A stretch of 64,000 bases of DNA from Propionibacteriaceae bacterium P6A17 (GTDB taxonomy: Bacteria > Actinomycetota > Actinomycetes > Propionibacteriales > Propionibacteriaceae): positions 42,907 to 106,906 of the forward strand of contig JHVD01000009.1 in the NCBI GenBank assembly GCA_000619965.1, given 5' to 3'. The notes beneath the pieces are model-generated. The model saw only the letters and a list, made by a program, of their open reading frames with translations, was not told the DNA's origin and did no database searches. Position 1 is the first letter of the stretch. Each line of letters opens with the position of its first letter. Below, one piece after another: positions 16,794 through 24,698 of this stretch. The position numbers and the translations under genes were made by a program.

Positions 16794-17498
16794 TCACGCC
16801 CCGCCCACAGCCTGTTGGCCGGGCGGCAGGGCCGGGCGGTCCGCTGTCGCCCCGAGCTTGGCACAGGCATTCCTCCGGCGGCGCTCATCCCAGCGGGAGG
16901 GGTGCCGCACCCGCAGCCAACCCGAGATTCGCCCGCGCAGGATCAGGCGAGGGTGATCGTCGCTCGGGCGGGTTGCGACCTTGCTGGAGACGCTCGCGCT
17001 GCTGGAATTCGTCATGATCTGCTGGGTATCGACGCCCCACCCCTCGGGCACGACGACGGTGACGCTGCCGCCCCAACCGTCGGCGACGATGGCGATGTCG
17101 ATGAGTCCGTTGAGGGGCCGGGCGAGCTGGCAGTCCAGCACGATCGAGTCGGCGCCGACGAGCAGCTCCATGAAGGGCGGCATGTCCCAGACGCCGAGGG
17201 TGCGGGCGTTGTCCTGGCCGGCGCGCAGCACGAGGGGCTGATCCCAGCGGAAACCGGGGCCGGTGCCGAGGACGTTCGGGTCGGCGATGACGCGGTCGAG
17301 GTCCTCCTCCGGTACCAGGTCGCCAATGAGCCGGACGAGGTCGCCGCGGGTGATGGCGGTGAGTGCGGCGGCCACGCGTTCGGTGACCTCATCGAAGGTG
17401 AGGCGCCCATCGCCTGCGGCGTTGCGGAGCACGAGCACGGCGTTCTCGCGTTGCAGGTGGCTGACTCGCAGTTGATCGTTGGTGGGATTGCGTGGCAT
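16794..17498 (-). CDS. DUF1707 (SHOCT-like) domain protein
   Basis: A 234-residue protein. The DUF1707 domain is at about 10-62 (LRVSHLQRENAVLVLRNAAGDGRLTFDEVTERVAAALTA, a short helical module). The middle (about 100-190) resembles the beta-rich region of LiaF/DUF4097-type proteins. The tail is Arg-rich and low in structure. Proteins with this layout are common in actinobacteria and some take part in envelope-stress sensing; a specific role is not known. TAGGCT lies seven bases upstream of the ATG at 17498, suggesting a leaderless transcript. Confidence 0.78.
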   Translation of the reverse strand: MPRNPTNDQLRVSHLQRENAVLVLRNAAGDGRLTFDEVTERVAAALTAITRGDLVRLIGDLVPEEDLDRVIADPNVLGTGPGFRWDQPLVLRAGQDNARTLGVWDMPPFMELLVGADSIVLDCQLARPLNGLIDIAIVADGWGGSVTVVVPEGWGVDTQQIMTNSSSASVSSKVATRPSDDHPRLILRGRISGWLRVRHPSRWDERRRRNACAKLGATADRPALPPGQQAVGGA

Positions 17499-17522
17499 GC
17501 GCTAAAGCCTACGGGCAGGCGC

Positions 17523-17948
17523 TCAGTGCTGGCCGTCGGTGAGTTGCGCGAGCAGCGCGCGGACGCGGGTGTCGATCTCGTCGCGCACCAGGCGCATCCG
17601 TTCCTCGCCCTCGATGCCGCGCAGGGACGGCTCGTCGAGGACCCACGTCTCGATCGGTGCCCGCTGCCCGTCGACGGGCTCGACCGTCGCCTCCTCACCG
17701 AGCACGACCACGCGGTCGACGGCGCGCAGCAGCTCGGGGGTGACGGGGCGCGTCGTCGCCCGTGACATGTCGGCACCCAGCTCCGCGACGGAGGCTGCGG
17801 ACTGGAGGTTGATCGTCGGGCCGGGGTCGGTGCCGGCCGACAGGGCCTCGACGGCGTCGCCCGCCCGCAGACGCATCAGGGCCTCGGCCATCTGGGACTT
17901 GCCGCCGTTGCGGACGCAGACGAACAGGACACTGGGGACGGGACTCAT
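17523..17948 (-). CDS. Low-molecular-weight phosphatase / ArsC-like arsenate reductase
   Basis: A 141-residue member of the low-molecular-weight tyrosine phosphatase fold. The P-loop is VCVRNGGKSQMAEAL, with the nucleophilic Cys and a GGKSQ loop like that of actinobacterial arsenate-mycothiol transferases (usually CxxNxGKSQ). The second Cys of thioredoxin-linked ArsC is absent, which fits a mycothiol-dependent enzyme. No ars operon surrounds it, so phosphatase activity on another substrate is possible. It has its own GGAAGG ribosome site and is separated from the DUF1707 gene by 24 bp. Confidence 0.75.
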   Translation of the reverse strand: MSPVPSVLFVCVRNGGKSQMAEALMRLRAGDAVEALSAGTDPGPTINLQSAASVAELGADMSRATTRPVTPELLRAVDRVVVLGEEATVEPVDGQRAPIETWVLDEPSLRGIEGEERMRLVRDEIDTRVRALLAQLTDGQH

Positions 17949-18056
17949 CGACTGCCTTCCTCGAGATGATCGGTGCGGAGGCTCCGCGCCTCCAGCCTAC
18001 TCAGGCGGGGGAGTCTGGGCGTCGTCTCGGCGGGTGGACGGCACCGACGTCGTCGG

Positions 18057-18085
18057 TTGGTGGGTTTGGGCTGAGGCGCTACAAT
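18057..18085 (+). promoter_or_regulatory. Sigma-70-type promoter of the MATE gene
   Basis: TTGGTG (18057-18062), a 17-base spacer and TACAAT (18080-18085) form a good housekeeping promoter. It places the transcript start near 18092, about 155 bases before the MATE start codon. This is in contrast with the many leaderless genes in the window. Confidence 0.6.
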
Positions 18086-18180
18086 TTCTTCGTTGTCTTT
18101 ACGACCGCCATCGGAGCCGTTCGTCGTCGCGCCGAGGCCCACTCGACGTCACGTCGGGCCCGCCCCGCACCCGGTCCACA

Positions 18181-18223
18181 CCTGGCCTTGCCAGGACGCT
18201 TCCCCCTCACCCCGCAAGGGGTG
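18181..18223 (+). promoter_or_regulatory. Two adjacent hairpins in the MATE leader
   Basis: The 300-base gap 17949-18248 has no gene. Inside its transcribed part two clean hairpins occur: CCTGGC-CTT-GCCAGG (18181-18195) and CACCCC-GCAA-GGGGTG with a GNRA tetraloop (18208-18223), about 25 bases before the start codon. The rest of the leader is also GC-rich and foldable. This may be an RNA switch or a translation control element. It does not carry the ACGR loops of guanidine-II riboswitches, and I cannot match it to a known class. Confidence 0.35.
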
Positions 18224-18248
18224 CCGCCGCCTGTCAGAAGAGTTGCCC

Positions 18249-19649
18249 ATGGCCAAGAACTTGACGGTCGGAGCCCCGCTCCGGCTCATCGTCGTCTTCA
18301 CGCTCCCGCTGCTGATCGGCAACCTGTTCCAGCAGGCCTACGCGCTCGCCGACACCATCGTCGTCGGACGCATGATCGGCGTCGACGCGCTGGCCGCGGT
18401 CGGCGCCTCGGGCAGTCTCCAGTTCCTGCTGTTCGGGTTCGCGATGGGCGCATCGGCAGGCCTCGCGATCCCCGTGGCGCGCGCCTTCGGGGCGGGCGAC
18501 CTGCCTGGGATGCGGCGGGCCGTCACGACGGGGGCCTGGATCAGCCTCGCCATCGCGGTGGCGATCACCCTCATCGGCACACTCGGGGCGCGCTGGCTGC
18601 TGTCGCTGCTGGGCACGCCGCAGGAGCTGATGGCGCAGTCGACGACCTTCCTTGCGGTCTTCTTCGGTGGGTCCTTGGCGACTGTCGCGTTCAACTACCT
18701 GTCGGCAGTGATCCGCGCGCTCGGTGATTCGACGACACCGCTGCTCTTCCTCATCCTCGCCTCCGTGCTGAACGTCATCCTGGTGATCGTGTTCATCGGC
18801 CCGGTCGGGATGGGGGTCGGCGGCGCGGCGCTGGCCACCGTGGTCGCGCAGCTCATCTCGGTGCTGCTGTGCCTCGTCCTCATCTGGCGACGGATGCCCG
18901 TGCTCCACCTCGGCCGCGCCGACTGGGCGATCGATCCGCCGCTCATGCGGGCGTCGACCAACCTCGGTCTCACCCTCGGCTTCCAGATGTCGATCATCGC
19001 CATCGGCACCGCGCTGCTCCAGTACGGCATCAATCAGCTCGGCACCGACGCCGTCGCGGCGTTCACCGCAGCGATGCGCGTCGACCAGACCGCCGTCGTG
19101 CCGCTGGCGAGCGTCGGCGTGGCGATGACCACCTACGTCGCGCAGAACGCAGGCGCGCGGCAGGCGCGGCGCATCCTCGTCGGCGTGCGCCAGGCGACCC
19201 TGCTCGCCGTCGGGCTCTCGTTGCTGCTGGGCGTCGCGATCTTCTTCGGCGGCACCGCGATGGTGAGGGTGTTCGTCGGCGACGGCTCTCCCCGCGTCGT
19301 CGCGATGGCCCACGAGTACCTCATCATCAACGCAGCCCTGTACGCGGCGCTGGCCGTCCTGTTCGTGATCCGCAACGTGCTCCAAGGACTCGGCTCGACG
19401 GCCGCGCCCACCATGGCAGGGGTGGCCGAACTCGTAGCGCGAGCGATCATCGGATTGTGGGTCGTCGAACGAGTCGGCTTCATCGGGGCCATCCTTGCCG
19501 CACCCGTGGCGTGGTTCGCGGCGCTGATCCCGCTGCTCGGTGCCTGGTACTTCCACCACCGGCGTCTCGTGGCGCAGGCACGCACCGAGCAGGCGGAAGC
19601 CGTCGCGACGGAGATCGCCGCAGCCCCGCAGCCCTGCCACGCCTGCTGA
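18249..19649 (+). CDS. MATE-family multidrug/cation exporter
   Basis: A 466-residue, twelve-helix transporter of the MATE family. The N-terminal half carries FTLPLLIGNLFQQAYALADTIVVGRMIGVDALAAVGAS, the family signature; the two halves are related. The length is normal for the NorM/DinF type. Such proteins export cationic drugs or metabolites in exchange for sodium or protons. The C-terminal 30 residues are a polar tail ending CHAC. The long structured 5' leader suggests that expression responds to some ligand or stress. Convergent with msrA. Confidence 0.88.
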   Translation: MAKNLTVGAPLRLIVVFTLPLLIGNLFQQAYALADTIVVGRMIGVDALAAVGASGSLQFLLFGFAMGASAGLAIPVARAFGAGDLPGMRRAVTTGAWISLAIAVAITLIGTLGARWLLSLLGTPQELMAQSTTFLAVFFGGSLATVAFNYLSAVIRALGDSTTPLLFLILASVLNVILVIVFIGPVGMGVGGAALATVVAQLISVLLCLVLIWRRMPVLHLGRADWAIDPPLMRASTNLGLTLGFQMSIIAIGTALLQYGINQLGTDAVAAFTAAMRVDQTAVVPLASVGVAMTTYVAQNAGARQARRILVGVRQATLLAVGLSLLLGVAIFFGGTAMVRVFVGDGSPRVVAMAHEYLIINAALYAALAVLFVIRNVLQGLGSTAAPTMAGVAELVARAIIGLWVVERVGFIGAILAAPVAWFAALIPLLGAWYFHHRRLVAQARTEQAEAVATEIAAAPQPCHAC

Positions 19650-19663
19650 CCGGACGTCGCGGG

Positions 19664-19736
19664 TTCACAACACGTCCCTCGATCCTGAAATCGCGCCATG
19701 ATCGGGCTCTCATGAAATCTGGACGCGCGTTGTGAA
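19664..19736. terminator. Imperfect inverted repeat between MATE gene and msrA
   Basis: TTCACAACACGTCC (19664-19677) and GGACGCGCGTTGTGAA (19721-19736) can pair over 13 positions with a small bulge, with a 43-base loop. It lies between two convergent genes and probably ends both transcripts. Confidence 0.5.
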
Positions 19737-19747
19737 GAGCCGGGCGT

Positions 19748-20413
19748 TCAGCCCTGTCGCGGGCCACACTTCACACCGGTGGCGTGGACGGGGCAGTAGC
19801 CGTTCGGGTTCTTGTGGAGGTACTGCTGGTGGTCCTCCTCGGCGTAGTAGAAGGTCTGGCCGGGGGTGATCTCCGTCGTGATCTCGCCGTAGCCGGCCTC
19901 GGTCAACGCCTCCTGGAACTCCGCCTTCGAGCGCTCCGCCGCGGCGAGCTGCTCGTCGGAGACGGGGAAGATCGCCGAGCGGTACTGGGTGCCGATGTCG
20001 TTGCCTTGGCGGTTGAGCTGGGTGGGGTCGTGTGCCTCCCAGAAGAGGCGCAGGAGCTCGTCGTACGTGACGCGCGACGGATCGAAGACCACCTGGACCG
20101 TCTCCGTGTGGCCGGTGCGGCCGGTGCAGGACTCGCGGTAGGTGGGGTTGGGCGTGAAGCCACCCATGAAGCCGACTGCCGTGTTGACCACGCCTTCCGT
20201 CTCCCAGAACAGGCGCTCCTCGCCCCAGTAGCAGCCGAGCGCGAAGTAGGCGACCTCGCAGCCGGCCGGGACCTCGTCGAGTGGGAGCCCGAAGATCGCG
20301 TGATTCGGCACGGGGTCCAGGATCGGCTGGTCGCGGCCGGGAAGGGCCTCGTCGGGGGAGACCATCTGCGGGTTGATGTTGCGCTTGATCCAGCCCATCA
20401 CGTCGATGTCCAT
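19748..20413 (-). CDS. msrA: Peptide methionine-S-sulfoxide reductase
   Basis: A 221-residue MsrA. It reduces the S-epimer of methionine sulfoxide in oxidised proteins. The active-site motif is ALGCYWGEERLFW (GCFWG type with Tyr in place of Phe), followed by GFMGG, YRESCTGRTGHTETVQVVFDP and the YYAEEDHQQYLHKNP motif; the C-terminal KCGPRQG carries a likely recycling Cys. The 40-residue N-terminal extension (MDIDVMGWIKRNIN...) is also found in related actinobacterial enzymes. TACGCT lies six bases before the ATG. Confidence 0.93.
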   Translation of the reverse strand: MDIDVMGWIKRNINPQMVSPDEALPGRDQPILDPVPNHAIFGLPLDEVPAGCEVAYFALGCYWGEERLFWETEGVVNTAVGFMGGFTPNPTYRESCTGRTGHTETVQVVFDPSRVTYDELLRLFWEAHDPTQLNRQGNDIGTQYRSAIFPVSDEQLAAAERSKAEFQEALTEAGYGEITTEITPGQTFYYAEEDHQQYLHKNPNGYCPVHATGVKCGPRQG

Positions 20414-20464
20414 GCGCCCAGCGTAGGCGACCAGTCAAGGGGCTAGCCGCGCTCGTGATCGCCG

Positions 20465-20719
20465 TCAGGCGTCACTCCAAGGGCCCAGGAGTTCGAAACC
20501 AAGGCCCTCGAAGTCCCGACGGTGGCGCGTGGCGAGTGCATGACCTCGGGCGGCACAGATGGCCGCGTTGAGTGCATCCACGCCGAGTCGCAGCTCCGCG
20601 AGCGTCAGAGTGGTCGTCGCGAGTGTCTCGTGGTGCCGACGATCAAGCCAGTCGATCACTCGCGGTGCCGGTTTCGGGCGCAGCGGTTCCGAGAGGACGT
20701 TGGTGTCGAGGTCGATCAT
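20465..20719 (-). pseudogene. PIN-domain toxin (FitB/VapC-like) with internal deletion
   Basis: An 84-residue open frame that matches a FitB-type PIN toxin only at its two ends. The N-terminus MIDLDTNVLSEPLRPKPAPRV has the first catalytic Asp, and the C-terminus has ARGHALATRHRRDFEGLGFELL. Normal members are about 135-140 residues; here the sequence jumps from AELRLGV straight to DALNAAICAARG, losing about 50 residues in frame. At least one of the acidic active-site residues should be missing, so RNase activity is unlikely. The start overlaps the antitoxin stop (20716-20719), the normal arrangement for such modules. Confidence 0.7.
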
Positions 20720-20850
20720 CGGAGGCCGACCGGCCGCTCGCGCCGCACCGCCTCGTCGAGGATCGCGCGGATCAAGGCTTCGGTGCTCCTGCCGTGCTTC
20801 AGCGCGCGGTGAGTCTCTGGTTTGAGGTTGCGAACGACGACTGCGCTCAT
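20716..20850 (-). CDS. Short FitA/VapB-like ribbon-helix-helix antitoxin
   Basis: A 44-residue protein starting MSAVVVRNLKPETHRALK and continuing HGRSTEALIRAILDEAV. This is the FitA-type antitoxin pattern, but about six residues that usually lie between LK and HGRSTE are absent, shortening the turn between the strand-helix part and the second helix. The C-terminal toxin-binding tail is also short. It overlaps the toxin start by ATGA. An imperfect palindrome around 20855-20880 could be its operator. It may still bind DNA, but that is unproven. Confidence 0.65.
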   Translation of the reverse strand: MSAVVVRNLKPETHRALKHGRSTEALIRAILDEAVRRERPVGLR

Positions 20851-20901
20851 GGCAGCCTCCCGATATCGGTCGGTGAAATTGATTTCAGGTCCGTATCGGG
20901 A

Positions 20902-21582
20902 TCACGCCGACGGCAGCCGCCAGTCGATCGGGTCGGCGCCTTGGGCCTCGAGGGCGGCGTTGACGCGCGAGAACGGCCGGGAGCCGAAGAATCCCGCGCG
21001 GGCCGACAGCGGCGACGGATGCGGCGACTTGACCACCGGAACGCCCGGAAGCAGGGGCTCGGCGCCTTGTGCGTCGCGGCCCCACAGCAGCGCGACGAGC
21101 GGCCCGCCCCGGCGAGCCAAGGCCTCGATGGCGCACGTCGTCACCTGCTCCCAGCCCTTGCCGCGGTGTGACGCAGGCGCACCGGGGCGGACGGTCAGGA
21201 CCCTGTTGAGCAGCAGCACGCCCTGCTCGAACCAGTGGGTGAGGTCGCCGTGCGGCGCCGGCGGGATCCCCAGATCCGATTCCAACTCCTTGTAGATGTT
21301 GACCAGCGACTTCGGGATTGGCCGCACATCGGGCGCCACCGAGAAGCTCAGCCCGACGGCGTGGCCCGGCGTCGGGTACGGATCCTGCCCCACGACAAGC
21401 ACCCGCACCTTGGCGAGAGGGAGCGTGAACGCGCGCAGCACGTCGCGCCCTGCCGGGAGGTAGCCGTGGCCGCTGGCCAGTTCGCCGCGCAGGAAATCAC
21501 CCATCGCGTGAATCTGCAGCTCGACGGGGGCGAGCGCCTCGGCCCAGTCGGGGACAATGAGCTCGGTCAGTGTGGCGGGCAT
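20902..21582 (-). CDS. ung: Uracil-DNA glycosylase, family 1
   Basis: A 226-residue UNG. It removes uracil from DNA as the first step of base excision repair. The water-activating motif [18 protein letters not shown] is at about 65-82 (Asp67), and the minor-groove loop HPSPLSA is near the C-terminus, followed by [12 protein letters not shown]. The length is standard. It is divergent from the SHOCT-like gene at 21692. Confidence 0.95.
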   Translation of the reverse strand: MPATLTELIVPDWAEALAPVELQIHAMGDFLRGELASGHGYLPAGRDVLRAFTLPLAKVRVLVVGQDPYPTPGHAVGLSFSVAPDVRPIPKSLVNIYKELESDLGIPPAPHGDLTHWFEQGVLLLNRVLTVRPGAPASHRGKGWEQVTTCAIEALARRGGPLVALLWGRDAQGAEPLLPGVPVVKSPHPSPLSARAGFFGSRPFSRVNAALEAQGADPIDWRLPSA

Positions 21583-21678
21583 GCGCCCACTGTGCCACGG
21601 AGTCGTCGACGGGGCAGGCGCGGGTCACACAGCGCTCGCCTCCACCGCGCAGACCTCACAGAATGGAAAACGACCCTT

Positions 21679-21684
21679 TACAAT
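21679..21684 (+). promoter_or_regulatory. -10 element of a leaderless transcript
   Basis: TACAAT ends seven bases before the ATG at 21692, so transcription should start at or beside the start codon. No Shine-Dalgarno sequence can fit in the remaining space. Confidence 0.55.
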
Positions 21685-21691
21685 CTGATAC

Positions 21692-22531
21692 ATGGCGAAA
21701 CTCAATTTCGAACCCATCCTCAACGAGCTGGCCGAAGGCAAGATCACCGCCGACGAGGCCAGCCGCCGTATCGAGGAGCTGAAGAAGGTGGCCGCGCTGG
21801 CCGCCGAGGCGCAACAGCAATACGGCGACGCGGCGCCCACCGCGGGTGCCGACCACGCCGAGCCTTCCGAGGGATCGGCCGCCGCAGGGCAGGCGCGCAC
21901 GGGCGGTCTCGAGCGTGTCCGCATCCAGTCCACCGGGCGGCGGGTGCGCATCGTCGGCGATCCCGGCATCACGACCCTGAGCGTCGAGGGGCAGCACATC
22001 CTGCGCCGCACCGGCACGATCATGGAGGTCACCGCCAACGGCGAGATCGGCCCGCGCTTCGACGGATTCTCGATCATCCGCCCTCCCCGCAGCATGGGCG
22101 ACCTCGGGGACATCGCGCTGGGCAAGGAACTCGTCGTGCGTGTCAACCCGCGGCTCGTCGTCGACGTCGAGCTCACCACCGGCGGGCTGCGCGTCGAGAA
22201 GGTGCCGCATCTCGGACGCATCCGCGTGACTGCGGCGGGTTCCACGATCGAGGGTGTCGTGCAGGTGGAGGACCTCCTCGCCCAGGCCGGGGGAGTCACC
22301 GTCGAAGGCCCAATCTCGCGGGGACGTTCGAGGCTTCGGGTCGAGTCCGGGTCGCTGGGAGTCACGCTCACCGCGGGGGCGAACGTCGCGGTCAGCGGCG
22401 ACGCCAAGCTTGGGCGCATTTCGTGGCCCGAAACGGCCGGCGACGTGCACGAATACGTCGTCGGCAATGGTGCTGCCCGCCTGGAGCTCAGCGTGCTCAT
22501 GGGCATGGCCACGCTGAAGGTGGAGGAGTGA
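21692..22531 (+). CDS. SHOCT-like / DUF4097-type protein
   Basis: A 279-residue protein. Residues 1-40 form a helical SHOCT-like module (MAKLNFEPILNELAEGKITADEASRRIEELKK), then a polar linker to about 70, then a long repetitive beta region to the end, as in YvlB/LiaX-like proteins with a DUF4097 beta-helix. Such pairs often sit in envelope-stress operons. The downstream DUF2089 gene starts two bases after the stop and shares the short C-terminal motif GEITAEEAAKLL with this gene's N-terminal module, which suggests they interact or share a partner. Confidence 0.75.
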   Translation: MAKLNFEPILNELAEGKITADEASRRIEELKKVAALAAEAQQQYGDAAPTAGADHAEPSEGSAAAGQARTGGLERVRIQSTGRRVRIVGDPGITTLSVEGQHILRRTGTIMEVTANGEIGPRFDGFSIIRPPRSMGDLGDIALGKELVVRVNPRLVVDVELTTGGLRVEKVPHLGRIRVTAAGSTIEGVVQVEDLLAQAGGVTVEGPISRGRSRLRVESGSLGVTLTAGANVAVSGDAKLGRISWPETAGDVHEYVVGNGAARLELSVLMGMATLKVEE

Positions 22532-22532
22532 C

Positions 22533-22976
22533 ATGCCCAGGCTCTACCACGCCCCATCCGACTGCCCCGTGTGCGGCGACGAGCTCGTCATCGTCAGCAA
22601 GGGCTGCCGCCAGTGCGGCACCGAGCTGCGCGGTGAATTCAGCGGCACCGAGTTCGACGCCCTGGACGAACGCGAACTCGACCTCCTGCGCGTCTTCCTG
22701 AGCTCGCGCGGCAACCTCCGCGAGGTCGAGAAGCATCTCGGCGTCTCCTACCCGACGGCGCGCAGCCGCTTCGACGCGGTGCTGGCGAAGCTGGGCCTCA
22801 CGCCGAGAGCCGACGACGAGGCCCGCGGCCCTGTGCCGCAGCGCGCCGACGAGTGGACGCCCGAGGTGGAGGACTCGGAGTACGGCCTTCCGGTCTCGGA
22901 GCAGGACGACATCCTGGGGCGTGTCGCCCGCGGCGAGATCACCGCGGAGGAGGCCGCCAAGCTGCTGCAGAACTGA
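22533..22976 (+). CDS. DUF2089 zinc-ribbon / helix-turn-helix protein
   Basis: A 147-residue protein. A zinc ribbon is formed by CPVCG (about 11-15) and CRQCG (about 27-31), followed by a helical segment (LDLLRVFLSSRGNLREVEKHLGVSYPTARSRFDAVL) that reads as a winged or simple helix-turn-helix. Its last 25 residues repeat the SHOCT-like module seen in the gene upstream. DUF2089 proteins are thought to be transcription regulators. Cotranscribed with the preceding gene. Confidence 0.8.
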   Translation: MPRLYHAPSDCPVCGDELVIVSKGCRQCGTELRGEFSGTEFDALDERELDLLRVFLSSRGNLREVEKHLGVSYPTARSRFDAVLAKLGLTPRADDEARGPVPQRADEWTPEVEDSEYGLPVSEQDDILGRVARGEITAEEAAKLLQN

Positions 22977-23008
22977 CCGCGCCCCTATCAAGGTGGGCCG
23001 GACACAAA

Positions 23009-23046
23009 GCGATCGCGCCGGGGGGTTGTCCCTCCGGCGCGATCGC
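23009..23046. terminator. Bidirectional terminator hairpin
   Basis: GCGATCGCGCCGG (23009-23021) and CCGGCGCGATCGC (23034-23046) are perfect 13-base complements around a 12-base loop. The hairpin lies between the convergent DUF2089 and greA stop codons. Confidence 0.8.
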
Positions 23047-23065
23047 CCATGTCTGAGTGGCGGGG

Positions 23066-23566
23066 CTAGAGGGTTTCCACCTTGAGGATCGTGACGTGGA
23101 TCGTCTTGCCGTTGGGCGCAACGTAGGAGACGTCGTCGCCGACCTTCGCGCCGTTGACGGCGGCCCCGAGTGGCGCCTGGGGCGAGTAGACCTGATAGTC
23201 GACGGAGTCGTCGACACCGAGCACTTCGCGGGACCCGAGGAGGAACGTGTCGGTGTCGTCCTCGTCGCCGTCGAAGGCGATGGTGACGAGCTTGCCCGGG
23301 GCCACCTCGTCGGCGCTGCCGCTGGCCTCGCCGACTTGGGCGCGGCGCAGCAGGCTCTCGAGCTGCGCGATCCGGGCCTCCATCTGGCCCTGCTCCTCCC
23401 GTGCGGCGTGGTAGCCGCCGTTCTCGGACAGATCACCCTCTTCGCGTGCCGCGGCGATGCGGGCGCTGACCTCGGGCCGGCCGACGGTCTTCAGCTGGGT
23501 GAGTTCGCTTTCGAGCTTGTCGTAGGCGTCTTGCGTGAGCCAGACGACATCAGTTGTTTCAGACAT
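23066..23566 (-). CDS. greA: Transcription elongation factor GreA
   Basis: A 166-residue GreA. It enters the RNA polymerase secondary channel and stimulates cleavage of backtracked transcripts. The N-terminal coiled coil carries the tip motif REEGDLSENGGYHAAREEQ with the acidic Asp/Glu pair that coordinates Mg2+; the C-terminal FKBP-like domain runs from about 90 (APGKLVTIAF) to YVAPNGKTIHVTI. TAGGCT six bases upstream of the ATG at 23566 suggests a leaderless message. The DUF4307 gene next to it is a common actinobacterial neighbour. Confidence 0.93.
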   Translation of the reverse strand: MSETTDVVWLTQDAYDKLESELTQLKTVGRPEVSARIAAAREEGDLSENGGYHAAREEQGQMEARIAQLESLLRRAQVGEASGSADEVAPGKLVTIAFDGDEDDTDTFLLGSREVLGVDDSVDYQVYSPQAPLGAAVNGAKVGDDVSYVAPNGKTIHVTILKVETL

Positions 23567-23617
23567 TGCACAAGCCTAGCACCACCCCCGGACGGCCCTC
23601 GTTCCTCGCCTCGGGCC

Positions 23618-24031
23618 CTATTCGTCGACCAGTCGGCACCCGCGCTCGTCGATGGCCACCGGTTCCTTGACCGTCGTCACCGTGAATGTGTAGGCCCTCT
23701 GCCGCTGGGTGTCGGGCGGGACGGTGACCGTCGCCTCGCCGACGACCTCGTAGCTGGAGGCCTGCGCGACGAGCTGACATTCCGCTGCCACGGACGGGTC
23801 CTTGCGTTGGACCACCAGCTCGACGGAGATCTGCGTCGGCGAGTCGACGGTGAAGCTGCGGACCATGGACACGACCGGGGGATCCGAACGAACTGCGCCG
23901 GAGACCGTCGCCATGACGATCACGAGGCCGACGCCGACGGTGAGCCCGCCGAACAACAGGTAGTCCCACAGGGTGCGCTTCGGGTAGCGGCGGCGGATGC
24001 GTTCCTCGTCGGTGGTGGTCACGCGGCCCAT
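23618..24031 (-). CDS. DUF4307 membrane protein
   Basis: A 137-residue protein with one membrane helix at about 22-45 (LLFGGLTVGVGLVIVMATVSG) and an outside domain of about 90 residues with two Cys (AAECQLVAQ and ERGCRLVD). This matches DUF4307, which is restricted to actinobacteria and often adjoins greA. Function unknown. The start at 24031 lies inside the end of the rhomboid gene (13-bp overlap), so the two are probably cotranscribed and coupled. Confidence 0.8.
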   Translation of the reverse strand: MGRVTTTDEERIRRRYPKRTLWDYLLFGGLTVGVGLVIVMATVSGAVRSDPPVVSMVRSFTVDSPTQISVELVVQRKDPSVAAECQLVAQASSYEVVGEATVTVPPDTQRQRAYTFTVTTVKEPVAIDERGCRLVDE

Positions 24032-24627
24032 TGTGCCCTGTCGCGCCCGCGGCGGTGGCGTCCGGGATGCATCCACCAGGCGGCGAGCACGCCGCCGACG
24101 GCGCCTCCCAGATGCGCCTGCCATGAGACCCCCGCGGCGGTGGGCAGCACACCCCACAGGACGCCCCCGTAGACCATGAAGACCACCACGGCCAGCAGGA
24201 TTTGCCCGATCCGACGGTTGAAGAAGCCGCGCACCAGCAGATAGGTGACGAAACCGAACACGACGCCCGAGGCTCCGAGCGTGTTGGTCTGTGGTGGGGA
24301 GATGAGCCAGACCGTGAGACCGGAGGCGAGGATGCTGAAGACCAACGTCGTGAGGTATTGGGCTCGCCCCGAGAGATAGATGAGCGTACCGAGCACCAGG
24401 AAGGGCACCGAGTTGCCGATCAGGTGCGCCCATCCGAAGTGGAGCCAGGGCGCCAGAAGGATGTCGAAGAAGTCGCCGAAGTTGCGCGGCGTGATCCCGA
24501 ACTGGTCGAGGCTGTGCAGCGTGGCGTAGTCGATGACTTCGAGCCCCCACATGCCGGCGACGAGGCCACCGTTTACCACGGTGGCCTGCGTGAATGTGGG
24601 CTTCGAGGTGGTCTGCGGCATCGTCAT
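24019..24627 (-). CDS. Rhomboid-family intramembrane serine protease
   Basis: A 202-residue six-helix rhomboid. The catalytic Ser is in GASGVVFGFV and the catalytic His in WQAHLGGAVGG; the HFGWAHLIGNSVPFLVLG helix supplies the conserved HxxxN-like region. It cleaves substrates within the membrane plane; the substrate is unknown. The C-terminus is a basic tail. It precedes and overlaps the DUF4307 gene, whose product might be a partner or substrate, though that is only inference from position. Confidence 0.88.
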   Translation of the reverse strand: MTMPQTTSKPTFTQATVVNGGLVAGMWGLEVIDYATLHSLDQFGITPRNFGDFFDILLAPWLHFGWAHLIGNSVPFLVLGTLIYLSGRAQYLTTLVFSILASGLTVWLISPPQTNTLGASGVVFGFVTYLLVRGFFNRRIGQILLAVVVFMVYGGVLWGVLPTAAGVSWQAHLGGAVGGVLAAWWMHPGRHRRGRDRAQWAA

Positions 24628-24698
24628 GCCTCCAGTCTCGCACGGGCCCCAAGCACGTCGGCTGGACGCGCGACGACTGGGTCAGGGAGCCGGGGCCG

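Noticed and set aside
17523..17948. Part of an arsenic resistance operon
   Set aside because: No arsR, acr3 or arsB gene is next to it; the ArsC-like protein stands alone.
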